This document shows positions 54,123-62,172 of a DNA stretch of 64,000 nt, piece after piece. Position 1 is the first letter of the stretch; each line of letters begins with the position of its first letter. A model generated the notes under the pieces. The model was not told where the DNA came from. It worked only from the letters and a program-made list of their open reading frames with translations, and did no database searches. A program made the translations under genes and the position numbers. Source of the stretch: Corynebacterium tuberculostearicum SK141 (GTDB lineage: Bacteria; Actinomycetota; Actinomycetes; Mycobacteriales; Mycobacteriaceae); the NCBI RefSeq assembly GCF_000175635.1, contig NZ_ACVP01000020.1:1-64000 (forward strand), read 5' to 3'.

Positions 54123-54251
54123 CTTTCACGCCCTCAGCACGGGCTGCCCCAAAGTCCGAAACCCCTCGGGGCACCAGACGCCATAGAGCCGCTCTACTTT
54201 CCCACCAGTGCAAACGTTACCCCTGCTTTTACCTCCGGTTTCTCCACGGCA

Positions 54252-54285
54252 TAGAATCATCAGTGACATTCACCCCGATGTCACT
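54252..54285 (+). promoter_or_regulatory. PTS operon promoter with perfect palindromic operator
   Basis: TAGAAT (54252-54257) is followed by AGTGACAT-N8-ATGTCACT (54262-54285), an exact 8-bp inverted repeat that covers the expected transcription start. A transcriptional repressor site is likely; the regulator is not encoded in this window. Confidence 0.65.
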
Positions 54286-54307
54286 ATTTCTGTGATGGGA
54301 GATACAT

Positions 54308-55123
54308 ATGGCGACACTAGATTCCCTTTTGGTGCCCGGCGCGGTGGAGCTGCACGGCGCCGCGGATAACTGGAGGCAGGCCATCCGGTTGGCGGGCTCG
54401 CTGCTGGAAGAAGCAGGCACGATCACCGCGGACTACACGAACGCAATGGTGCACTCCGTAGAAGAAACGGGCCCCTACATTGTGGTTGCTCCTGGCTTCG
54501 CATTCGCGCACGCGCGTCCTTCGGAGGCGGTGAAGGAAACCTCCCTGTCGTGGGTGCGGCTGGATAAGCCAGTGGAATTCGGCCATGACTCTAATGATCC
54601 CGTCGACCTAGTCGTAGCTTTTGCCGCGCGCAACAACTCCGAGCACCTGCAGGCGATGAAGCAGCTGGCAAAGCTGCTAGCCACCAAGCGTGACGAGCTC
54701 AATCGCGCGGAATCCGAAGAAGAACTCCGCGCAATTCTCACCGCATCGACTTCGAGCAAGAAGCAGCCGGCGGCCGAGCCGAAAGCGACGCCCGCGTCCC
54801 AAGAGGCAAAGCACACCGCCGCAGATTCTGTCGCGTCCAAGGGAAAGATCCTCACGGTGTGCGGCAACGGCCTGGGAACCTCGCTGTTCCTTAAGAACAC
54901 GCTAGAGCAGGTCCTCGATGAATGGGGCTGGGGACCGTACCTGAATGTAGAAGCCACGGACACCATCTCCGCCAAGGGTCGTGCGAGCGAGGCAGATTTC
55001 CTGCTCACCTCCGGCGAAATCGCAGCAACGCTTGGCGATGTCGGCGTTCCCGTCTACGTCATTCAAGACTTCACCTCTATGTCTGAAATCGATGGGGCTC
55101 TGCGCGAGCTCTATGACATCTAA
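54308..55123 (+). CDS. PTS EIIA-EIIB fusion, ascorbate type
   Basis: 271 residues. N-terminal EIIA of the mannitol/ascorbate class with the phosphorylated His68 in FAFAHARPSEAV. A 35-residue Ala/Lys/Pro linker follows, then an EIIB domain with the P-loop cysteine Cys185 in TVCGNGLGTSLFLKN. It passes phosphate from HPr to the sugar bound by the EIIC encoded 12 nt downstream. Fusion of UlaC- and UlaB-like units; sugar likely L-ascorbate or a related pentitol/acid. Confidence 0.9.
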   Translation: MATLDSLLVPGAVELHGAADNWRQAIRLAGSLLEEAGTITADYTNAMVHSVEETGPYIVVAPGFAFAHARPSEAVKETSLSWVRLDKPVEFGHDSNDPVDLVVAFAARNNSEHLQAMKQLAKLLATKRDELNRAESEEELRAILTASTSSKKQPAAEPKATPASQEAKHTAADSVASKGKILTVCGNGLGTSLFLKNTLEQVLDEWGWGPYLNVEATDTISAKGRASEADFLLTSGEIAATLGDVGVPVYVIQDFTSMSEIDGALRELYDI

Positions 55124-55134
55124 GGAGCATCCTC

Positions 55135-56706
55135 ATGGATTTTCTTCTTGCTATAGCAAACTTCCTCGTCAATGAGATTCTCTCCGTCCCGGCATTCCTC
55201 ATCGGCATCATCACCGCGGTCGGCTTGGCCGCGATGGGACGCGGCACCGGCAAAACCATTGGCGGCGCCATCAAGGCCACGCTTGGCTTCTTGCTCATTG
55301 GTGCCGGCGCCGGTCTCGTCACCGATTCGCTCGAGCCGCTCGGTGCCATGATTACGGGTGCCACCGGCGCGCAAGGCGTGGTCCCGACGAATGAGGCGAT
55401 CGTAGGCATTGCCCAAGACCAGTTCGGCAGCCAGGTCGCCTGGATTATGATCCTCGGCTTTGTCGTTTCGCTACTGCTCGCCCGCTTCACGCCCATGAGC
55501 TACGTGTTCCTTACCGGTCACCACGTCCTCTTCATGGCAACGCTTCTCACCATGGTGCTCGCCCCTGCCGGGTACTCGTCTTGGGTCGTCATTGCCTTTG
55601 GCGCGGCCCTGCTCGGCATTCTCATGGTCTCGCTGCCGGCTATCGCGCACCCATTTACCCGCCGAATCACCGGCGATGACTCCGTTGCCATCGGGCATTT
55701 CGGCACTGTGGGGTACTTGGCTGCGGGCGGCGTCGGCAAGCTGGTGGGCGGCAAGGGAAAGAAGATGTCGCCCTCTACTGAAGACCTAAAGCTGCCGGAA
55801 GGCCTGCGCTTCTTGCGCGATTCTATGGTGGCAACCGCGCTCTCCATGGCGCTGATGTACGTGGTGCTCGCCGTGCTATTCATCGCTCGCGCCGGTTCGG
55901 AAGAAGCCTTTACCGCCTTCCCTGATGGCGCCACCAATGTGGGCAATTTCTTGATGCAGTCTGTCACCCAGGGTCTTCAGTTCGGCGTGGCCGTGGCCGT
56001 TATCCTCTTTGGCGTGCGCACCATTTTGGGCGAGCTCGTGCCCGCATTCCAGGGCATCGCGGCCAAGGTCGTGCCCGGCGCGATTCCCGCACTGGATGCG
56101 CCCATCGTCTTCCCTTATGCCCAGAACGCAGTCCTCATCGGATTCATTTCTTCCTTCGTGGGCGGACTGGTGGGCCTCGCCGTGCTGTCCACCTGGCTTA
56201 ACCCTGCCTTTGGCGTTGCTTTGATTCTGCCCGGCCTCGTGCCGCACTTTTTTACCGGCGGCGCGGCCGGCGTTTACGGCAATGCCACCGGTGGACGCCG
56301 CGGCGCGGCACTCGGCGCCTTTGTCAACGGCCTCATCATTACCTTCCTGCCGGCGTTCCTCCTCAGCGTCTTGGGCTCCTTCGGCTCCGCGAATACCACC
56401 TTCGGCGATGCTGACTTTGGCTGGCTTGGCCTGCTGCTGGGCTGGTCCATCCACGCCGATGGCGCATTGGGGCTTTTCTTCATTGCCCTTATCGCGCTGG
56501 CCATCTTGGCCTTGGGCTGGGTATGCCAGCGCACGCTTGTCGACGCCCACTGGGACCCCTCCCCGCACCGCCCTGCCCCCACCAGCGCTGCCGGTACTAC
56601 CGAGGGCGCAACCGCGGCTGCCGCTTCTTCCGGCACCGCCAAGAAGTATCCCAAGGTGCTACCGCCTGAGGGCGCGCCGGTTCCACCGGCCCGCATCGAG
56701 CAGTAA
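55135..56706 (+). CDS. PTS EIIC, ascorbate (UlaA/SgaT) family
   Basis: 523 residues with about eleven membrane segments. It matches the SgaT/UlaA permease, including FLVNEILSVPAFLIGIITAVG near the start, a GAQGVVPTNEAIVGIAQDQFG loop and FPYAQNAVLIGFISSFVGGL. The last 50 residues are a Pro/Ala-rich cytoplasmic tail. No catabolic gene (UlaD/E/F, UlaG) follows, so the pathway is incomplete in this window. Confidence 0.92.
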   Translation: MDFLLAIANFLVNEILSVPAFLIGIITAVGLAAMGRGTGKTIGGAIKATLGFLLIGAGAGLVTDSLEPLGAMITGATGAQGVVPTNEAIVGIAQDQFGSQVAWIMILGFVVSLLLARFTPMSYVFLTGHHVLFMATLLTMVLAPAGYSSWVVIAFGAALLGILMVSLPAIAHPFTRRITGDDSVAIGHFGTVGYLAAGGVGKLVGGKGKKMSPSTEDLKLPEGLRFLRDSMVATALSMALMYVVLAVLFIARAGSEEAFTAFPDGATNVGNFLMQSVTQGLQFGVAVAVILFGVRTILGELVPAFQGIAAKVVPGAIPALDAPIVFPYAQNAVLIGFISSFVGGLVGLAVLSTWLNPAFGVALILPGLVPHFFTGGAAGVYGNATGGRRGAALGAFVNGLIITFLPAFLLSVLGSFGSANTTFGDADFGWLGLLLGWSIHADGALGLFFIALIALAILALGWVCQRTLVDAHWDPSPHRPAPTSAAGTTEGATAAAASSGTAKKYPKVLPPEGAPVPPARIEQ

Positions 56707-56744
56707 CCCCGCACCACTCCCCAAAGGGCACTACAGTATCCCCT

Positions 56745-57356
56745 ATGCAGCGCCCTTCCTTATTTCCCGTAGCGTCCATCCTTCTCGCCGCTGGCCTCAC
56801 CGTGAGCGCCTGCGGCGACGGCTCCAATTCCGATAGCAACTCCGCGCCGGCGAATGAGCCGGCCTTTTCCACTGCACAGGACAATAACTCCGCCGCGGGC
56901 GCAGCCGAAGAAGAATCCGGCCCGGCGAAGGACACAAAGCAACCCCGCACCGAGACGGTCACCAAACAGGCCGAACCGGAGCAGCCCGCACCGCCGGCCG
57001 GCGGCAACCACAACATCAACGCGGGCCAGATTGGCGGCTACTGCGGCACATCGTCATCGGGCGATTCCATCGACGCCGGCGATCTGACCTCATGCGAATT
57101 CGCCGCCGCGGTCTTCGACGCCGCGATGCAGGCTAGCTACACCATGCGTTCGAAAGATCCCACGGTGACGGCGGTATACCACGCAGATATCACCGCCAGC
57201 AGCCCGGTGACCAAGCAGTCCTATAACCTGGATTGCCGCATGGGCAGCGACCAGCGTGTGCTCACCTGCGAAAAGCCCGGCGATAGAACGGTGAGTGCCT
57301 CGTTTGAAACCGCGGATAGGAGCGTGTGGACCAAGCGCGTGGCCACCACGAACTAA
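56745..57356 (+). CDS. Putative lipoprotein, unknown
   Basis: 203 residues. Signal VASILLAAGLTVSAC gives lipobox VSAC with Cys23. A 60-residue disordered Asn/Ser/Glu/Pro spacer follows, then a C-terminal domain with four cysteines (GGYCGTSS, TSCEFAA, LDCRMGS, LTCEKPG) likely forming two disulfides. It resembles other corynebacterial surface lipoproteins without known function. Confidence 0.7.
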   Translation: MQRPSLFPVASILLAAGLTVSACGDGSNSDSNSAPANEPAFSTAQDNNSAAGAAEEESGPAKDTKQPRTETVTKQAEPEQPAPPAGGNHNINAGQIGGYCGTSSSGDSIDAGDLTSCEFAAAVFDAAMQASYTMRSKDPTVTAVYHADITASSPVTKQSYNLDCRMGSDQRVLTCEKPGDRTVSASFETADRSVWTKRVATTN

Positions 57357-57385
57357 CCGCTAGCCAAGAAACTAACCAGACCGAA

Positions 57386-57766
57386 CTAGATCAACCGTTC
57401 AGCAAACCATTCTGCAATGAAGCCTTCCTTCTTATCGCGCGCAGCGGCCACGGTTTCAACGAGCTCCACAATCTCTTCATCGGGGATTGGCCCCAGCCCA
57501 AAGCCTTCGATTTCTAGGTAGGTGGAGGCACATACCCAGGCGATTCGCTTATTGCCGTCAACGAATGCATGCGCTTTTGCCAGATAGTGCAACAACGCTG
57601 CAGCCCTATCCAGTGCAGATGGGTGCAAGTACTCTCCGCCGAAGGTTTGTAAAGGGGTGGCCAACGCTGACTCAAGTTTCGAGCGATCGAGGAGGTTGCC
57701 ATCCCGACCGATAAGTTGACGGTTCAGTCGAACCACGTCTTCCACCGGAAGGCAGTACTCATTCAT
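57386..57766 (-). CDS. Doc-type toxin (Fic/DOC family)
   Basis: 126 residues, the length of phage P1 Doc. Fic motif HAFVDGNKRIAW: His66, Phe68, Gly71, Asn72, Lys73, Arg74, the HxFx(D/N)GNK form that in Doc phosphorylates EF-Tu. The N-terminal half (LLDRSKLESALATPLQTFGG) is the Doc-specific region. Its ATG overlaps the stop of the upstream Panacea gene by 4 nt, marking a toxin-antitoxin operon with the antitoxin first. Confidence 0.92.
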   Translation of the reverse strand: MNEYCLPVEDVVRLNRQLIGRDGNLLDRSKLESALATPLQTFGGEYLHPSALDRAAALLHYLAKAHAFVDGNKRIAWVCASTYLEIEGFGLGPIPDEEIVELVETVAAARDKKEGFIAEWFAERLI

Positions 57767-58332
57767 CGGGTTGCAAGAATCTCAAGAGCGCCCTTCCAGC
57801 GTTCTACTGAAGCTTGCAAGCGCTGCTGGAGGTCACTGCCGGAAAGATGCTGCACCGAAAGCATAGGACGCGTCGGCCCCTCAGCTCCACGTGCTTCCTG
57901 CAAGGCATAGTATTTTTTCATTTCCAGCTGCGAAATCGGCTCGTTAGTATTCGCCTCGGGGCCCATCTGACCACGAGCGACGATCCATGGACGTTCCGAG
58001 TGCGTAAGTTCAATCAGCTCGTTGGATGTCTTATCACCATAAAAGGCAATCACAGCATCGATGATCTTTTCGGCTTCGTCCCCTATTGCCTCTACATCAG
58101 CTCCCGGTAACACCGTGGAGGATTTCTCGGAGCGTTGATATTTATTCTCGCGATAGAGGTCGGGTTCAACCGGACCGTCCTTCCACGCCTGAAATTCATT
58201 CGAGACAAGAGGTCGCCCGTACCAGCCCAGGCTCCACGCTTGGCAGTAATACGTAAGCTTCTCCAGCTTCCACGCATCGACCCACCCCAGTTTGTTGTAG
58301 ATAACCTGCGCGACGTCTACTGCTGTAGCCAT
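57763..58332 (-). CDS. Panacea-domain (DUF4065/SocA-like) antitoxin
   Basis: 189 residues from ATG 58332, with AGGAGG immediately upstream. N-terminal domain TAVDVAQVIYNKLGWVDAWKLEKLTYYCQAWSLGWYGRPLVSNEFQAWKDGPVEP is the DUF4065 (Panacea) signature. Members neutralise many unrelated toxins. Coupled to Doc, it is expected to block the kinase. The C-terminus (LQQRLQASVERWKGALEILATR) is helical. Confidence 0.9.
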   Translation of the reverse strand: MATAVDVAQVIYNKLGWVDAWKLEKLTYYCQAWSLGWYGRPLVSNEFQAWKDGPVEPDLYRENKYQRSEKSSTVLPGADVEAIGDEAEKIIDAVIAFYGDKTSNELIELTHSERPWIVARGQMGPEANTNEPISQLEMKKYYALQEARGAEGPTRPMLSVQHLSGSDLQQRLQASVERWKGALEILATR

Positions 58333-58430
58333 GACCCCTCCTCTCATAGTGCGAAACAATTTTTACGTGTAAAGAGCCAAAATTCTTAAGCCAGTATAGC
58401 CGTCCTCATCTGCTATATGAAGGCCACACT

Positions 58431-58838
58431 TTAACCCACAAAGTCATCCCCAGATGGCCACGGCAGCTCCACGTCCACAGGCACGCCGGCCAGGATGTCC
58501 AGCGATTTCTTGAACTCGGCAAGGTCGAGGCCTACCTCCTTATAGGCCTTGGCCATGGCTTCGGGGATGCATTCGGCGCGGGTGCGGAGGGAGGCGCCGT
58601 CGGCAGTCAGGGCAGCGAGGGTGCGACGCTCATCATCGGGGTCGCGCCAGCGCTCCACATAGCCCTGCTTTTCCAGGCGCTTGAGCAGCGGCGTGAGCGT
58701 GCCGCTATCTAGGCCCAGGCGGGAGTCGATGAATTTCAGCGGCACCGGCTCGTCCGCCTCCCACAGCACCAACATGACCAGGTACTGCGGATAGGTCAAG
58801 CCGAGCTCCGCCAACAGCGGGCGGTAGGAGCGCACCAC
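58431..58838 (-). pseudogene. OhrR-like MarR regulator, 5'-truncated
   Basis: 135 codons of a MarR winged-helix protein (YRPLLAELGLTYPQYLVMLVLWE, LGLDSGTLTPLLKRLEKQGYVER, RDPDDERRTLAALTADG), closest to OhrR. Complete OhrR proteins have about 25-30 more N-terminal residues that carry the peroxide-reactive cysteine (L-C-F-A-L-Y context). Here homology stops abruptly at GTG 58838, where an ohr 3' fragment begins on the other strand. If translated from the GTG it could still fold, but could not sense organic peroxides through that cysteine. Confidence 0.75.
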
Positions 58839-58842
58839 TCCC

Positions 58843-58935
58843 CAGAACCTTGCCCACGACGCCCACCAGGTCTGCCCCTACTCCAACGCCACCCGGGGCA
58901 ATATCGAGGTCACCGTCAGCGTCGTCGAAGACTAG
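58843..58935 (+). pseudogene. 3' remnant of a second ohr gene
   Basis: 30 codons reading [19 protein letters not shown] followed by [11 protein letters not shown] and a stop. They align residue for residue with the C-terminus of the intact Ohr next door (AQELADAAHQMCPYSKATRG). It keeps the second catalytic cysteine but lacks the first 110 residues and any start. Confidence 0.88.
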
Positions 58936-58943
58936 GATTCTTG

Positions 58944-58965
58944 CGTACAATCGGCGGACGTACAA
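58944..58965 (+). promoter_or_regulatory. ohr upstream region with repeated CGTACAA
   Basis: CGTACAA occurs at 58944-58950 and 58959-58965 (15-bp step), within the 54-nt region between the ohr remnant and the intact ohr ATG. TTGCGT (58941) may be a -35 box. AAGGAG precedes the ATG. The repeats resemble half-sites of the TACAATT-type OhrR operator. Confidence 0.4.
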
Positions 58966-58989
58966 AGACCCAATAGAAAAGGAGTCATC

Positions 58990-59409
58990 ATGGACGCTGT
59001 TTACACCACCGAAGCACTCTCCACCGGAGCAGGCCGCGACGGCCGCTCTGTAGTCAAGGATTCCGATCTGGATTTCACCATGACCGCCCCAAAGGAGATG
59101 GGCGGCAGCGGTGAGGGCGCTAACCCGGAGCAGCTCTTCGCTGCTGGTTACGCCGCCTGCTACCACTCCGCGCTGAAGGCAGTGGCCAAGGACAAGGGCG
59201 TAGACGTGGAAAACTCCACCGTCGGTGCCCGTGTTTCCCTGGGCAAGAACGACGAGGGCTTCTACCTCGGCGTGGACCTCGAGGTCACCATCCCAGGCGT
59301 TGAGGATGACAAGGCACAAGAGCTTGCCGACGCCGCCCACCAGATGTGCCCTTACTCCAAGGCCACCCGCGGCAACATTGAGGTCAACGTTGGTGTTGCT
59401 CAGGACTAA
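58990..59409 (+). CDS. ohr: Organic hydroperoxide resistance protein Ohr
   Basis: 139 residues, OsmC/Ohr family thiol peroxidase. Peroxidatic Cys57 is in AAGYAACYHSAL, resolving Cys120 in HQMCPYSKATRG. It reduces organic hydroperoxides to alcohols, using lipoylated proteins as reductant in this family. Full length and apparently intact. Confidence 0.96.
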   Translation: MDAVYTTEALSTGAGRDGRSVVKDSDLDFTMTAPKEMGGSGEGANPEQLFAAGYAACYHSALKAVAKDKGVDVENSTVGARVSLGKNDEGFYLGVDLEVTIPGVEDDKAQELADAAHQMCPYSKATRGNIEVNVGVAQD

Positions 59410-59428
59410 TCCCTAGTCCTCTCCCCCA

Positions 59429-59468
59429 GCCCACGCCGCGCTACTTTCAGCGCCGCGTGGGTCTTTTT
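59429..59468 (+). terminator. Intrinsic terminator of ohr
   Basis: CCCACGC.. pairs with ..GCGTGGG across a CTACTTTCAG-containing loop, followed by TCTTTTTT. Confidence 0.9.
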
Positions 59469-59537
59469 TATGCCTTGTGCAACCTCTTCTGTCGGCCCCC
59501 GTCGACCGCCCAGTGATTCGGCAAGATCCAAACCCTA

Positions 59538-59619
59538 TTTTTTAAAAACGCGGGTTTTTATCATTTAGCCCGCCAGCTGGAGCGCCTAATTTATAAAATC
59601 GGCGATTTTTAACAATTAG
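59538..59619. repeat. Two diverged 31-bp palindromic direct repeats
   Basis: 59538-59568 and 59589-59619 share 22 of 31 positions. Each has an AT-rich dyad: AAAAAC-GCGG-GTTTTT in the first, AAAATCG-G-CGATTTT in the second, and each ends in TTAG. They lie between convergent genes (ohr and DUF726). The stretch 59410-59801 holds no gene. Confidence 0.65.
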
Positions 59620-59801
59620 GGCTCCCCTCAGCCTCCCTTTTACCGCGTTAATTGATCGAAATGGACCGAGCTAAGAAAAATGCCAGACGAAGTCGGGCGA
59701 GCTGAGCTACTTATCCCCCTCGCCACGCTCCGATTACTGGGGCCCATCAGAGGGAAGTCATATCCCGGTGGTCACTGGATGCAATAGGACAAGCTTGCCG
59801 C

Positions 59802-60641
59802 TTAACTTTCCAGTGTTCTAGAGAGCTCCACATTCTCGTAGTAAGCAGAGTGCGATTTAACTGCATCGCTCACGTCATGATTGACCGCAAACGAGGCGTC
59901 CAGGCCCTCGAACCCGATCGCTTTCGTGCCGGCCATCGCTGCAGGATACAGTCGACCTAGAATCACGTCATTGTGGGAGTGATAGTTGTGAACAACCCCA
60001 GATAGGGCTTCACCAACAGAATCCCACGTCGTATCTTGACCAATGGCCGCACCCAGAAGATGCACGGCTTCAACACGCACTTCATTTTCAGTCCCGGCAG
60101 CGCCCGCTAACGCAGTAGCAAGGTTGAGCATGACGCGACCGCCCAAGCTATGTCCAACGAGTACCACGGACTCTAGGTGGGAGCGCTGAATAATTGCGGC
60201 GAGCGTCATTGCTGTCTTATTGGCACGGTTAACCGCAACTGTCCACGGGTTCTTGACCAAGTCCACAACGCCTAGGGCCAAGCCAGCAGGCGTTGCCTTC
60301 TTGGCCAACTTCTTTCCGGCATGTTTGACCATGCCCTTCAACACGGCGCCGCCGGCAAAACCAGCACCTGGAGCTAGGAAACCGGCAAGCTCCAGCATTT
60401 CCTTGCTGCCCCAGGTCACGAGATAAATCGGAGAATCAGGGTAGGCGGCTTCGACCGCCTTAACTTCTGTACGCCAATCCAGCTTCTTCTCAGTGGTAAA
60501 ACCACGTGCGATCAAGACGGGCGTACCGCTCCCCTTGCGGACGCACTGAATATCAAAGGAGTCATCCTCGCCAATATAGGAGTTAAGCGCTTTTACTCCG
60601 TATGCGGAGCCGAGCAGTCCACCAGCAGCGGCAACGACCAT
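59802..60641 (-). pseudogene. DUF726 hydrolase, C-terminal part (frame-disrupted)
   Basis: 279 residues from ATG 60641. Alpha/beta hydrolase of the DUF726 (TMCO4-like) family: VLIARGFTTEKKLDW, SPIYLVTWGSKEM, nucleophile GHSLGGRVMLNL, and His in AVNHDVSDAVKSHSAYY. In intact relatives this follows directly on the glycine-rich membrane segment encoded in the other frame upstream (60593-61567). The two frames overlap by 49 nt and are related by a -1 shift, so this is either one broken gene or, less likely, two coupled genes. Confidence 0.7.
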
Positions 60642-61567
60642 ACGCCGCCAGCCATACCTAAACCGCCAGAAGCCAAGGAGCCGAAACCGAGCGCTGCCAG
60701 ACCAGCGTTTTGTGCTACTGCGCCAGAAAAGCCTAGGAACGTAGTACCTACCGCACCACCCACCATGGGAGCTGCCAACAATCCACCGGTAGCGCCCAGG
60801 GCTAGAGTTGCGACGCCGGCGGCCGCAAGCTTTGCTGCGCGACCAACATTGGCTGCCTTGAATTCACGGAGCTCACGCCACTGGGTGAGGTCAGCAATGC
60901 GATGGTCGAGGCGCTCAAAATCAGGGACTTGGTGAAGGTGTTCTGCACACACCGTCGGCAAAGCCACCTGACCGAGGCCGGCGGCAGCGAAGTTATCGCA
61001 CTGGGGCACGGTGCAGTGGGACGTCGCCGAGCCGCAATTCTCGCACACGAACAGGGATTTAGTCTTGGATTTCCTATGGGTGGACTTGGTCAGGCAGCGG
61101 GAGCACCAGCCTTCCTCGGTGGCATCACTAAGCGTGTCCATGAGCTCAGCCAAAGTGGTAGCCAACTTTGCCGAAGCAATGGCTTGCTCCCTAAGCTCTT
61201 GGACCTCTCCCTCGTGGCGCTTGACCGCACGCTTTACCGCTTTTGCCGCAAAGTCCCTTTGATCAGTCGGGCTAATAAACTCGTTGTTGAAATTGAAGTC
61301 TTCCTGGACCGCAGCCACGGCTTCCGGAAGTTGGGCCTCCAAATCATCCGACGACTTCTGCCCCACCGCTGCAAGCCACAGCGCATCAACAATCGCCGGC
61401 GAGCCAGTCAGCTCGGCATCACCCTCTACCTCAGGCGACTGGACATCACCACGCCGCGCAACACGTACAAAGCGGCCAAGATTGGAACGAAGCTCGCAAG
61501 AAAAAGAGCCATCATCCCCAGGGTTAAACGAAATTGCGGCAGACTCAATGGAGGTCTTCTTGGCCAT
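60593..61567 (-). pseudogene. DUF726 protein, N-terminal part (frame-disrupted)
   Basis: 324 codons. An N-terminal regulatory region is followed by a zinc-ribbon-like cysteine cluster (GWCSRCLTKSTHR, FVCENCGSATSHC, TVPQCDNFA). Then come two Gly/Ala-rich membrane segments (LAAAGVATLALGATGGLLAAPMVGG and LAALGFGSLASGGLGMAGG). After GLGMAGG the frame goes into VWSLPLLVDCSAPHTE and stops, while the natural continuation (VVAAAGGLLGSAYGVKAL) is in the -1 frame. GAAAGG precedes the ATG. Confidence 0.75.
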
Positions 61568-61919
61568 GGCGCGCAGCCTTTCAGTAAAGGAATATGAAAT
61601 ATATAAATCTTATACCAACGGAAGGCGATTAGTCTCATAGCTTCATTCGCATTTGCTCTATTACACTTGTCTGCGAAAATAATCTGCAGCCGGCAAGTCG
61701 CGTTGCTCGATACTCTTGTCTTACTGGATTGCTTATGCCGTGAAGGACTAGCCCCATTGCGTTGTTGGCAGTTCCACTTTGAAGAGCCCAGGATTCATAT
61801 TTTTAGCTCCACGCTGGGGCAGACTATGTCAATCTACATTCCTTCTGCCTCGTCACAGTGAAACTAGTCACTGGCTTCGGTATGGTTTGTTTTCGTCCCT
61901 GTCTGAAAGTAATCTGGGG
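61568..61919. other. Intergenic, AT-rich, no gene recognised
   Basis: About 350 nt between the DUF726 start and the first recognisable JetC homology. Only short frames occur and none shows a family or a good start. Probably decayed remains of the 5' part of the Wadjet operon, but I see no JetA/JetB-like sequence. Confidence 0.3.
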
Positions 61920-62172
61920 TGATGTCGTCGGAGAGAGCGACCAACCCGACTCCACCTTCACGCGCACGGTCGTGTCCGGCCTCACATCCTTTGGATTCCA
62001 CATGATTCTGGCCACGCCCTTCAAGCTCATCCAAACAGCCTTGCCCTATGTGGATAGCACGAATGTGGTCAAACACAACGACCCCACCACCAATGCCAGC
62101 CCGCAGTCGCGCACAGGCTATTCGCTTATCGACCTCTTCACCTACCGGGACTCCGACCATGGCCAGCTCTAA
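61920..62172 (+). pseudogene. JetC (Wadjet SMC-like ATPase) C-terminal remnant
   Basis: The last ~80 codons of a JetC-like ATPase. GESDQPDSTFTRTVVSGL followed by TSFGFHMILATPFKLIQTAL, then PYVDSTNVVKHNDP matches the post-Walker-B end (D-E-A-F ... G-L-x-x-I-x-A-T-P-x-K-x-I-Q) of Wadjet JetC. The Walker B acidic pair is degraded to DVVG. Everything upstream (Walker A, coiled coil) is missing. Its stop overlaps the jetD start, the usual spacing in intact operons. Confidence 0.72.

Noticed and set aside
54120..54250. Possible toxin CreT reading frame or RNA near the mini-CRISPR
   Set aside because: No small ORF with start and Shine-Dalgarno is evident on either strand between psi-R2 and the PTS promoter, and the seed match is to cas3, so a CreTA-type toxin is not supported; a CreR-type role fits better.
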